In this document: in pieces, positions 25,932 to 34,188 of the stretch
Position numbering within the stretch: position 1 is the first letter of the stretch
Layout: every line of letters begins with the position of its first letter
DNA from: an uncultured Pelagibacteraceae bacterium
GTDB taxonomy: Bacteria; Pseudomonadota; Alphaproteobacteria; Pelagibacterales; Pelagibacteraceae
Length of the DNA: 64,000 nt
Assembly: GCA_902543375.1 (NCBI GenBank)
Contig: CACBYE010000002.1
Coordinates: 1-64,000, forward strand
Reading direction: 5' to 3'
The notes under the pieces: generated by a model
Told to the model about the DNA's origin: nothing
What the model saw: only the letters and a program-made list of their open reading frames with translations
Databases searched by the model: none
Program-made: the position numbers and the translations under genes

Positions 25932-26651
25932 TCAAAAATTATCCTTTAAATCTCTTAATTTTGAAAAACTTTCAACATCTTTAGCTTTAAGAAATATATT
26001 GCATTCTATTTCATCAGATAAAATTGATGGAATGGTGGGTTGGCCATTTTTTATTTTTTCTTTAATTTCTCTAATTTTACTCTTCAAATTTGAATTATCA
26101 GGATCGGTTGACTCACAAAATTTTGAATTTTGTAATGTATATTCATGGCCGCAATATATCAGAGTATCTTTTGGTAGTTCTTTTATTTTTTTTAATGAAT
26201 TGAACATCTGTTCATAAGTTCCCTCAAAAATTCTACCACATCCTAAAGAAAATAAGGTATCCCCAGTAAAAATTTTTTTTTCCAAAAAAAAATGAAAGGC
26301 AATATGCCCACTTGTATGACCTGGTATATGATAAATTTTCGCCTCAAAATTTTCACCTTTCCATTTTTGATTATCCTCCACAAGTACATCAATTTCTGGA
26401 ATACGATCTTTATCCTCTTTAAATCCAACTATTTTAGAATTATATCTTTTCTTTAATTCTGAGTTGCCACCTACATGATCATAATGATGATGAGTATTAA
26501 GAATATATTTTAGTTCAATATTATTACTTTCAACATATTTTATAATTGGAGCTGCCTCGCCAGGGTCGACAACACATCCAATACTTTTAGAGTCATCGAT
26601 TAACAAGTAACTATAATTATCTTGTAAACACTTAATTATTTCTATTCTCAT
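25932..26651 (-). CDS. gloB: Hydroxyacylglutathione hydrolase (glyoxalase II)
   Basis: This metallo-beta-lactamase-fold thioesterase cleaves S-lactoylglutathione in methylglyoxal detoxification. With the chosen ATG it is 239 aa. The metal motif THHHYDH (His54, His56, Asp58, His59) and further ligands in HIPGHTSGH and FTGDTLFSLGCGRIFEG are present. I prefer the ATG at 26651, two bases past the metW stop, over a TTG at 26663 that would overlap metW. It probably belongs to the metX-metW transcript, which would place it under the same SAM-responsive leader. Confidence 0.9.
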   Translation of the reverse strand: MRIEIIKCLQDNYSYLLIDDSKSIGCVVDPGEAAPIIKYVESNNIELKYILNTHHHYDHVGGNSELKKRYNSKIVGFKEDKDRIPEIDVLVEDNQKWKGENFEAKIYHIPGHTSGHIAFHFFLEKKIFTGDTLFSLGCGRIFEGTYEQMFNSLKKIKELPKDTLIYCGHEYTLQNSKFCESTDPDNSNLKSKIREIKEKIKNGQPTIPSILSDEIECNIFLKAKDVESFSKLRDLKDNF

Positions 26652-26652
26652 C

Positions 26653-27249
26653 TTATTTTTCAATTAAGAATATACCTAATTCTGCAAATAAATTTTTATA
26701 AAATAAATTAGAATTATTAATAGTTGATATATTTTTATTAGTTAGAGCTAAAGATTTAAAGATTTTAAAGTTTATAATTTTTGAAAATTTAACAAAATCT
26801 TTAATCGTGCACATATGAATATTTGGGGTGTTGTACCAATCATTTGGTAATGATTCTGTGATTGGCATTGTTCCTTTGATAAGTAAATTTAATCTTACTT
26901 TCCAATGACCAAAATTTGGAATTGTTATGATTGCTTTCTTTCCAACTCTTAAAAGTTCTTTTATAACAATTTCAGGATTTATGAAAGCTTGTAAAGTTTG
27001 ACCTAAAACAACATAATCAAAAGAATCATTTGGAAATTGTTTTAAATCCAATTCCGCATTTCCTTCAATTACAGTAAGTCCTTTTGATACGCAGGTTTGA
27101 ACTTTATCCTTTGAAATCTCAATTCCTCTCGCATCAACATTTTTATTTTTTTTTAATGACTCCAATAATGTGCCATCATCGCAGCCAACATCTAAAACTC
27201 TTGTTTTTTCTTCTATTAAATTGACAATTATTTTATATTCTGTTTTCAC
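26653..27249 (-). CDS. metW: Methionine biosynthesis protein MetW
   Basis: A class I methyltransferase-like protein of 198 aa that works with MetX in the acyl-homoserine step. The SAM-binding-like motif is VLDVGCDDGTLLESL at about residues 18-32; EGNAELDLKQFPNDSFDYVVLGQTLQ (split here by conserved Asp/Gln) matches MetW. It lies two bases after metX. Genetic and biochemical work in other proteobacteria shows that MetX needs MetW for full activity. Confidence 0.94.
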   Translation of the reverse strand: MKTEYKIIVNLIEEKTRVLDVGCDDGTLLESLKKNKNVDARGIEISKDKVQTCVSKGLTVIEGNAELDLKQFPNDSFDYVVLGQTLQAFINPEIVIKELLRVGKKAIITIPNFGHWKVRLNLLIKGTMPITESLPNDWYNTPNIHMCTIKDFVKFSKIINFKIFKSLALTNKNISTINNSNLFYKNLFAELGIFLIEK

Positions 27250-27251
27250 TA

Positions 27252-28370
27252 TTATCTCTCTGAGTAAGACTTATCTAAAAAATTTTTAAGGGTGTTCAAA
27301 AAGTCTGGAACATCTAATAAAAAAGAATCATGACCTTTGTCAGATTTTATTTCAACAAATCCAACATCAGCACCAATTGCATTAAGAGCGATAACTATAT
27401 CTTTATTTTCTTGAGTTGGATATAGCCAGTCTGAGGTGAAAGATATTACAAAAAACTTAGCCTTAGTTTTTTTAAATGCATTAGATAAATTACCATCAAA
27501 TTGTTTAACTAGATCAAAATAATCCATTGCTCTTGTGATATAAAGATAACTATTAGCATCAAATCTATCTACAAAAACCGATCCTTGATATCTTAGATAA
27601 CTCTCTATTTGAAAATCTGCATCAAATCCAAATTTAAGAGCATCTCTCTCTTGAAGTTTTCTTCCAAATTTTTCTTGCAAACCTTTTTTAGACAAATAAG
27701 TTATATGAGCAGCCATTCTCGCTACTGATAACCCTTTATCAGGAAGAGTATTATTAGACAAATATTTTCCATCTGACCAATTATGATCCGATGCTATCGC
27801 TTGTCTACCCAACTCATTAAAAGCAATATTTTGAGCAGAATGACTAGAGGTACATGCAATGGGTACTACTGTACCAGCTTTATCCGGATAATTACTAATA
27901 AATTGCAAAACCTGCATTCCTCCCATCGATCCACCAACAACTGAAAAAAGTTTTTTTATCTCAAAATGATCTAATAAATTTACTTGTGCGTTGACCATGT
28001 CATTAATAGTAATTACAGGAAAATCAGTTCCGTAAATTTTATTTGTATCAGGATTTTTGTGGCTTGGACCAAATGAGCCCATACAACCACCTATTACATT
28101 TGCACAAATAACAAAATATTTATTTGTATCTATTGATTTGTTAGGACCCACTGCATAAGACCACCAACCATCTTTTTTTGTGACGGGATTAATACCAGTA
28201 ACAAATTGATCACCAGTAAGCGCATGAAAAACAAGGATTGCATTATCTTTATTTTTATTAAGCGAACCATAAGTTTCATATGCGAGTGGAAAATTATTAA
28301 TAGTTTTACCACAATCAAGTTTCAACGGTTTTTTAATAACAAGCGTTTTTATACTCTCTTTAATATTCAT
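27252..28370 (-). CDS. metX: Homoserine O-acetyltransferase
   Basis: An alpha/beta-hydrolase-fold enzyme of 372 aa that acylates homoserine in methionine synthesis. The nucleophile is Ser148 in VVGGSMGGMQ. The acid and histidine are in FTSDWLYP and KGHDSF near the C-terminus. The start ATG has no clear Shine-Dalgarno sequence. It is preceded by a SAM-II riboswitch and a strong promoter, so expression should fall when SAM is plentiful. Succinyl rather than acetyl specificity cannot be excluded from sequence alone. Confidence 0.95.
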   Translation of the reverse strand: MNIKESIKTLVIKKPLKLDCGKTINNFPLAYETYGSLNKNKDNAILVFHALTGDQFVTGINPVTKKDGWWSYAVGPNKSIDTNKYFVICANVIGGCMGSFGPSHKNPDTNKIYGTDFPVITINDMVNAQVNLLDHFEIKKLFSVVGGSMGGMQVLQFISNYPDKAGTVVPIACTSSHSAQNIAFNELGRQAIASDHNWSDGKYLSNNTLPDKGLSVARMAAHITYLSKKGLQEKFGRKLQERDALKFGFDADFQIESYLRYQGSVFVDRFDANSYLYITRAMDYFDLVKQFDGNLSNAFKKTKAKFFVISFTSDWLYPTQENKDIVIALNAIGADVGFVEIKSDKGHDSFLLDVPDFLNTLKNFLDKSYSER

Positions 28371-28408
28371 AATTATTAATGCTAATTATTGAATTGTGAG
28401 AAAAAAAA

Positions 28409-28459
28409 CTTTTTTAGCGGTTTTTTTAAAGCGCTCGCAATTCAGGTAAATCAGCGCAT
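28409..28459 (-). promoter_or_regulatory. SAM-II riboswitch upstream of metX
   Basis: Minus strand, 5' to 3': GCGCUGAUUU, then ACCUGA, AUUGCGAGCGC, and after a short A-rich linker GCUAAAAAAG. GCGCU pairs with AGCGC to form P1; the GAUUU/AUUGC loop elements and the distal GCUAAA match the SAM-II consensus, an alphaproteobacterial aptamer class known in front of metX/metA. The aptamer ends 38 bases before the metX ATG and is followed at once by a run of eight U. Confidence 0.85.
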
Positions 28460-28463
28460 AAAT

Positions 28464-28492
28464 TTTGTACAAGATGTTATTTAGTATGTCAA
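28464..28492 (-). promoter_or_regulatory. Sigma70-type promoter of metX-metW-gloB
   Basis: Minus strand TTGACA (28487-28492, consensus -35), a 17-base spacer and TACAAA (28464-28469, -10). The predicted transcription start at about 28457 coincides with the first paired base of the SAM-II aptamer, which supports both calls. Confidence 0.7.
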
Positions 28493-28564
28493 TTTTTAAA
28501 ATATTTGTACTAATTCTATATGAAAAATTGTTATTTTATTTATAAAGAGGCTAAAATTTAAAAG

Positions 28565-29650
28565 ATGACAACTATAAAATTTAAAAAATTTAATATCGAG
28601 GCTTATCAACCTGGCAAATCAACTATTAAGAGTTTTAATAAAATCATTAAACTTTCAGCAAATGAATCAGCTCTAGGAGTAAGTGTCAGGGCCAAGAAGG
28701 CAATATCAAATAAAAAACTAAGTCTTTTCAGATATCCAGACGGAAAGTCTAAAAAATTACGAAGTCAGATCTCAAAAAAATTTAGTTGTGATAAAGAAAA
28801 GATAATTTGTGGAGCTGGTTCAGACGAAGTTATTCAAATGTTATGCCAACTTTTCCTTAAACCAAAAGATGAAGTAATTCTGCCTCAATTTAGTTTTTTA
28901 ATGTACAGAATATATGCAAAAATAGTTGGAGCAAAAGTTGTTTTTGCAAAAGAAAAAAATTTTAAAGTTTCTGTTTCTGAAATAATTAAAAAAGTAAGCA
29001 ATAAAACTAAAATTGTATTTCTTGCTAATCCAAATAATCCAACTGGCACTTACTTGAACAATTTTGAATTAATTGATTTAAGAAAAAGATTAAGAAAAAA
29101 TATCTTACTTGTTGTAGATGATGCTTATGCAGAGTATATGAAAAATAGAGATTATAAATCTGGTTTAGATTTATTCAAAAATAAGCAGAACGTTTTTATA
29201 TTAAGGACATTCTCAAAAATCTACGGACTATCATCCCTAAGAATTGGTTGGGGATATGGTTCAAAAAAAATTATTGATGCTTTGAATGTTATTAAACCTC
29301 CATTCAATGTTAATGAAGTAGCTCAAAAAGCAGCTATTGAGTCACTTAAGGATAAAAAATTTATTTCACGTTCAGTAAAACATAATTATTTTTATGCAAC
29401 AAAACTGAAAAATTTTTTGAGCAATTATGATATAAGCTCGAATAAAGTTTCTGCTAACTTTCTATTATTGAATTTTAATAGATGCAAACTAAGAGCTAAT
29501 AGTTTCTATGAAAAATTAAAAAAAAAGGGAATTATTTTAAGATCTACTGAAGAAGGTTATAAAATAAAAAATATGCTACGATTAACGATTGGGTCAAAAG
29601 AGGAGAATATAAAATTTATTAAAGCAACACAAAATATATTTAGAAAATGA
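28565..29650 (+). CDS. hisC: Histidinol-phosphate aminotransferase
   Basis: A PLP fold-type I aminotransferase of 361 aa. It acts in histidine synthesis and often also in the final Tyr/Phe transamination in alphaproteobacteria. The early motif is KLSANESALG, followed by CGAGSDEVIQ, FLANPNNPTGTY and the PLP lysine in RTFSKIYGLSSLRIGW near residue 218. Its stop overlaps the tyrA start (ATGA), which suggests a role in aromatic amino acid synthesis. It is divergent from metX, as in many alphaproteobacteria. Confidence 0.93.
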   Translation: MTTIKFKKFNIEAYQPGKSTIKSFNKIIKLSANESALGVSVRAKKAISNKKLSLFRYPDGKSKKLRSQISKKFSCDKEKIICGAGSDEVIQMLCQLFLKPKDEVILPQFSFLMYRIYAKIVGAKVVFAKEKNFKVSVSEIIKKVSNKTKIVFLANPNNPTGTYLNNFELIDLRKRLRKNILLVVDDAYAEYMKNRDYKSGLDLFKNKQNVFILRTFSKIYGLSSLRIGWGYGSKKIIDALNVIKPPFNVNEVAQKAAIESLKDKKFISRSVKHNYFYATKLKNFLSNYDISSNKVSANFLLLNFNRCKLRANSFYEKLKKKGIILRSTEEGYKIKNMLRLTIGSKEENIKFIKATQNIFRK

Positions 29651-30543
29651 GAAATGTATTAATTATAGGTTGTGGATTATTGGGCTCTTCTTTAGTAAGG
29701 AAGATTTCAAAAAAAAAAATAGCAAAAAAAATATTTATTTATGAAAAATCAAAATCTAATATCGCTAAAATAAAAAATCTCAGATTACCTGGAACAATTA
29801 TTAAGTCGCTTAAAGATGGTTTGGTAAATTCAAACTTAGTGATTGTTTGTACATCAACGAGTGAATATAAAAAACTTATTCTTAAAATTAATAAAACTAT
29901 TTCACCAAAGACACTGATTACTGATATTGGATCTTCAAAAATAGAGTCATCAAAAATTATTAAAAAATTTTTGAAGCGTGGTATAAATTGGATAAGGAGT
30001 CACCCTATCGCTGGATCAGAGGTAAGTGGACCAGAATTTGGAAAAGCTGATATGTTTGAGGATAAATGGTGTGTAATAATTAAGGATAAAAAAACAAGTT
30101 CTAAGAATTTAAAATTTTTAATTTCTTTTTGGAAAAAAATGGGCTCAAAAACTGTTATTATGAATTCTGAAAAACATGATAAAGTTTTTTCTATCACAAG
30201 TCATTTACCACATTTAATTGCTTATAATTTGGTCAAATCGGCTCAAGATTTTGAAAAAATACTCAAATTTGGCCTTATTAAATACAGTGCTGGGGGGTTG
30301 AGAGATTTTTCAAGAATAGCTGCTTCAAATGAAATTATGTGGAGAGATATTTTTTTTGAAAATAAGGTTAATGTTACAAAAGCGATAGACTTATTTATCA
30401 AAAACTTAAAATCTTTTAAAAAAGATATAAATTCTAAAAATAATAAGTCAATTTTAAAAAAATTATCTCAGACTAAAAAAGTTAGGTCTAAAATTATTAA
30501 ATTAAAACAGGATGTAAACAAACCTGACTTTGGTAGAGATTAA
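29647..30543 (+). CDS. tyrA: Prephenate/arogenate (cyclohexadienyl) dehydrogenase
   Basis: An NAD(P)-dependent oxidative decarboxylase on the tyrosine branch, 298 aa. The N-terminal Rossmann motif is IIGCGLLGSSLV. The conserved catalytic-region segment WIRSHPIAGSEVSGPE and SHLPHLIAYNLV are present. It overlaps hisC by four bases, so HisC can supply the transamination step. Its 3' end overlaps the convergent NlpC/P60 gene by four bases. Whether prephenate or arogenate is used cannot be told. Confidence 0.9.
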   Translation: MRNVLIIGCGLLGSSLVRKISKKKIAKKIFIYEKSKSNIAKIKNLRLPGTIIKSLKDGLVNSNLVIVCTSTSEYKKLILKINKTISPKTLITDIGSSKIESSKIIKKFLKRGINWIRSHPIAGSEVSGPEFGKADMFEDKWCVIIKDKKTSSKNLKFLISFWKKMGSKTVIMNSEKHDKVFSITSHLPHLIAYNLVKSAQDFEKILKFGLIKYSAGGLRDFSRIAASNEIMWRDIFFENKVNVTKAIDLFIKNLKSFKKDINSKNNKSILKKLSQTKKVRSKIIKLKQDVNKPDFGRD

Positions 30544-31292
30544 ATATTACTGATATTACTTACTTGTTTAACTTTTAGATTTGCAGTTTTATCAATTAAT
30601 TTAATTGTTTGTGCTGTTGGCATTATTATCACCTTCTTTTTTGGTCCGTAAGCATGAATAAATCTAGACTTATTTAGACATATACCAACATGTCCTTTCC
30701 AAAATACGATATCTCCTTTAAGCCGATTTTTACCTCTTTTTCTTTTACAAAATCTTATTTGATCTTTTGTATCTCTTGGAAAAAATATTCTGTTGTAATA
30801 AAAATAGATTTGAATTAATGCTGAACAATCGATACCAACACAGGTTTTTCCACCCCATAAGTATTTTGTGTTTAAAAAGAATTTGAATATTTTGATATAA
30901 TTTTTTTCATGGTGATGAATATTTTTGACATCACTTTTTTTGATCCATTTATTTTTTTCAAATTCTACAAACTTTTTATTTTCATTTATTTTATGCACAC
31001 CAGATCCATAATACAGATAATGGTTGGAAGGCAAAAATTTTTTACCTTTTTTAGAGAAAATTCTAGATTTAATTTTTGAAATTTTATGTGAGGGTTTAAA
31101 ATTTTCTAAAAACTTATCTTTTTTTATATATCCAATATAATTGTCATAATGAGTTTTTATTTTTATATATCTTTTTCTTTTCAATAGAATCTTAAATTTC
31201 TCTCCATATAAAATTTGTGAAACTACCTCAGAATTGGGAGATGGTTTAAAGTAAACGTTAGCTACAGATTTATTTAAAAAATTATTTTTCAC
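30540..31292 (-). CDS. NlpC/P60 peptidase with N-terminal SH3-like domain
   Basis: A putative peptidoglycan peptide hydrolase of 250 aa. Residues about 8-65 look like a bacterial SH3 domain (VYFKPSPNSEVVSQILYGE). The C-terminal NlpC/P60 domain has the nucleophile Cys156 (CVGIDCSALIQ) and His201 (KGHVGIC), with His213 as a possible third residue. No signal peptide is visible, so it may act in the cytoplasm on imported muropeptides. It overlaps the AmpG-like permease gene by 11 bases, which fits that idea. Confidence 0.82.
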   Translation of the reverse strand: MKNNFLNKSVANVYFKPSPNSEVVSQILYGEKFKILLKRKRYIKIKTHYDNYIGYIKKDKFLENFKPSHKISKIKSRIFSKKGKKFLPSNHYLYYGSGVHKINENKKFVEFEKNKWIKKSDVKNIHHHEKNYIKIFKFFLNTKYLWGGKTCVGIDCSALIQIYFYYNRIFFPRDTKDQIRFCKRKRGKNRLKGDIVFWKGHVGICLNKSRFIHAYGPKKKVIIMPTAQTIKLIDKTANLKVKQVSNISNI

Positions 31293-32673
31293 TTAGTTGT
31301 AGTTTATTTTTCATAATCCATAGGATTATTAATGAAGGAATTACCATTAGCGCAGTCAATATAAAAAATATTCCCCAATCACCATTTAACCAATCAACAA
31401 GGGCACCAGAGGAGGAGGCTAAAGTTGTTCTTCCAGCTGTGCCTATTGATGCTAAGAGTGCATATTGAGTTGCTGTATAGGATCTGTCTACGAGCATAGA
31501 TATAAAGGCCACAAAAGCTACTGTTGCAAATGCAGCAGCTATATCATCAAAAATAACTGCAATAGCAAATAAAAATTCTGATTTATCGCTCCAGGCCAAT
31601 ACACTAAACAAAAGGTTTGTACTTGCCATCATTACTCCAGCAAAAAACATTGCTTTTAAAACACCAGATCTTATCACAAAAAGTCCACCTAAAAGAGTAA
31701 ACGTCACAGTAGTGATCCAACCTAACGTTTTAGAGTAAATAGCGATATCCGATTTACTAAAACCTATTTCTTTATAAAAAATTATAGACATCCTTCCAAG
31801 AAATGCCTCCCCCACTTTAAATAAAAAAACAAATCCTAAAATTCCTAGAGCAATTGAAAAGCCATTTTTTTTAAAAAAACTAATGATTGGGCCACTAATT
31901 GTTCCAGCAACCCAAGTTATCAATTTTGTAAATATATTTTCATTTTTAAATTGAGATGATATCAATTTGTCATTTTCTTTTTGTTGATTTTGTCTCTCTA
32001 AATTTCCAGACTCATCAATGAACATTAAGCCAATGTTCATTAAAATTACTAAAATCCCCAAAATTAAGAAAGTTAGTTGCCAATAATTTTCAAAACCAAT
32101 GTTTTGTAGAATATCTGCTGCAAATAATGATAGCACTCCACCTAACTTGTATCCTGTCCACCAACCCACAACCGCCATCGCGGCTCCAGCAGCCATGGAT
32201 TTTCCCTCATCCTCACCAATCTGTTCAATTCTTAAAGCATCAACCGTTATATCTTGAGTTGATGATGCAATAGCAATTATTAAGCCTACTGAAACAACTA
32301 AAGCTAAATTTTCAGATGGATCGAGTAAACTCCAAAGAACGAGTGAGAGTAAGATGATAGTTTGCATCAAAACAATCCATCCTCTTCTGTGACCTATTTT
32401 TTTTGTTAAATATGGTATTTGTATTCTATCTATTAAAGGTGCCCATAAATAATTAAATGCGTAAACTGCAAAAATTAATCCAGCCCATCCAACAGTTGAT
32501 CTACTTAATCCATCTTCTTTTAACCATAAACTTAGACTACTTCCAATCAAAACCCACGGAAAACCTGATATTGCACCAAGCAATAAAATTTTGAGCATTC
32601 TTTTTTCAAAATAAACCGAGAACATTTCAGACAAAGAATTTTTTTTAATTTCTATCAAATCTAATTCCTCCAA
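31282..32673 (-). CDS. ampG: AmpG-like MFS permease
   Basis: An inner-membrane major-facilitator protein of 463 aa with about 12 hydrophobic segments. The start (MLKILLLGAISGFPWVLIGSS region) and SLSLWLKEDGLSRSTVGW and SSTQDITVDALRIE resemble AmpG, the importer of anhydro-muropeptides. A cytoplasmic loop near residues 230-250 is hydrophilic. Its start overlaps the trkH end by 13 bases and its end overlaps the NlpC/P60 gene. Muropeptide import is likely by homology and context; a different MFS substrate is possible. Confidence 0.75.
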   Translation of the reverse strand: MEELDLIEIKKNSLSEMFSVYFEKRMLKILLLGAISGFPWVLIGSSLSLWLKEDGLSRSTVGWAGLIFAVYAFNYLWAPLIDRIQIPYLTKKIGHRRGWIVLMQTIILLSLVLWSLLDPSENLALVVSVGLIIAIASSTQDITVDALRIEQIGEDEGKSMAAGAAMAVVGWWTGYKLGGVLSLFAADILQNIGFENYWQLTFLILGILVILMNIGLMFIDESGNLERQNQQKENDKLISSQFKNENIFTKLITWVAGTISGPIISFFKKNGFSIALGILGFVFLFKVGEAFLGRMSIIFYKEIGFSKSDIAIYSKTLGWITTVTFTLLGGLFVIRSGVLKAMFFAGVMMASTNLLFSVLAWSDKSEFLFAIAVIFDDIAAAFATVAFVAFISMLVDRSYTATQYALLASIGTAGRTTLASSSGALVDWLNGDWGIFFILTALMVIPSLIILWIMKNKLQLSEK

Positions 32674-34100
32674 AAGGATGGTAAAAATAATACAAGGATT
32701 GCAAATAATTCCAATCTACCCAAGATCATACCAAAACTTAAAATCCACTTGGAGATATCAGGTAGTGATGAAAAATTTCCGTTTGGCCCAATAGTTGAGC
32801 CTAGCCCAGGTCCTACATTTGAAATAGATGTTGCAGCACCAGATATTGAGGTAATAAAGTCAAGACCCGTTAAAGATAATAATGCCGTAATTGTAAAAAA
32901 AATCAATAGATACATATAAATGAAAGAAATTACTGATGCAGTGAATTTATCATCAACAGCACTTTGATTATACTTAAGAACAAAAATTCCTTTAGGATAG
33001 ATGATTTTTTTTAGTTGAGTCAGAACAAATGAATAAAGTATTTGAAATCTAAATATTTTTATACCACAAGTTGTTGAGCCGGCACATCCACCGATAAACA
33101 TTAAACCTATGAATATAATTAAAGGAAATCCACCCCAGTTATCAAATTGTGCATTTACATATCCAGTTCCTGTTAAAATTGATATTACATTGAATAAAAC
33201 TGTTCTGAAGTTTAGCTCAGATGATTTGTCTAAAAATAAATAAATTGATAAGATCAGAATACTTATTAAGATTATTTTCAAAAAAGTTTTAATTTGAATA
33301 TCTGAGAAAAAAATTCTTCTGTTACCGTTTAAGAATTTGATATAAGCGATAAAAGGTAAACTTCCCAAGATAATAAAAATCATTGCTGATATTTCTATTG
33401 AAAAACTGTTAAAGAAACCAATGGACTCGTTATAGTTTGAAAACCCTCCAGTTGCTATTGTTGTCATAGAATGGGTTATACTATCAAAAGTATTCATCCC
33501 AAGAATTTTATATGATATTGCGCAAAGAGTAGTGAGACCTGAATAAATATAAATTAATCTCAACGCAATTTCTTTTGATTTAGGTAGAATTTTTTCAGAT
33601 GAGTCGCTGTTGGAGATTTTGAATAATTGCATACCACCAACATTCATTATTGGCATCAAAGTGATCGCCATAACAATTATTCCAATACCACCCAACCATT
33701 GAAGAATTGCTCTCCAAAGCAAAATTGCTTTAGGCATCTCCTCTAAATTTGGAATGATTGTTGATCCAGTTGTTGTGATGCCTGACATACTCTCAAAAAA
33801 TGCATTGGTGAACGAAAAATTGACTTCAGAAAATATTAGAGGAAGTGAGCCAAAAATTGCGATACTTAGCCAAGATAACGCGGTTAATAAAAAAGCTTGC
33901 TGTAAATTTAACTTCTTATCATGATCAAGATTAGATAAAAAAAATAGCGTACCAAAAATAATTGTAATAATTGAGGCGCCAAAAAAAGAAGAGTCAATTT
34001 CTTTAAAAAAAAATTGAACAAATATTGGGACCAACATAAAAATTCCAAGAATTATTTGAAGAATTCCAAGAGTAAAAAAAACAGTTTTATAATTAGACAT
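32661..34100 (-). CDS. trkH: TrkH-family potassium uptake protein
   Basis: The K+-translocating membrane subunit of the Trk system, 479 aa. All four pore-loop selectivity regions are visible: MSGITTTGST, MTTIATGGFSN, SILTGTGYVNA and ISNVGPGLGS. These lie between paired transmembrane helices as in the TrkH/KtrB family. The regulatory TrkA subunit is not encoded here. The gene is divergent from lysS with an 88-base gap. Confidence 0.93.
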   Translation of the reverse strand: MSNYKTVFFTLGILQIILGIFMLVPIFVQFFFKEIDSSFFGASIITIIFGTLFFLSNLDHDKKLNLQQAFLLTALSWLSIAIFGSLPLIFSEVNFSFTNAFFESMSGITTTGSTIIPNLEEMPKAILLWRAILQWLGGIGIIVMAITLMPIMNVGGMQLFKISNSDSSEKILPKSKEIALRLIYIYSGLTTLCAISYKILGMNTFDSITHSMTTIATGGFSNYNESIGFFNSFSIEISAMIFIILGSLPFIAYIKFLNGNRRIFFSDIQIKTFLKIILISILILSIYLFLDKSSELNFRTVLFNVISILTGTGYVNAQFDNWGGFPLIIFIGLMFIGGCAGSTTCGIKIFRFQILYSFVLTQLKKIIYPKGIFVLKYNQSAVDDKFTASVISFIYMYLLIFFTITALLSLTGLDFITSISGAATSISNVGPGLGSTIGPNGNFSSLPDISKWILSFGMILGRLELFAILVLFLPSFWRN

Positions 34101-34188
34101 TTTGATAGAACATTATTTTATGGTAAATAAATTTCAACTCTATAAGAATAAGTTAAAGCGTTAATTTAAGATTTTATTTGAATTAATC

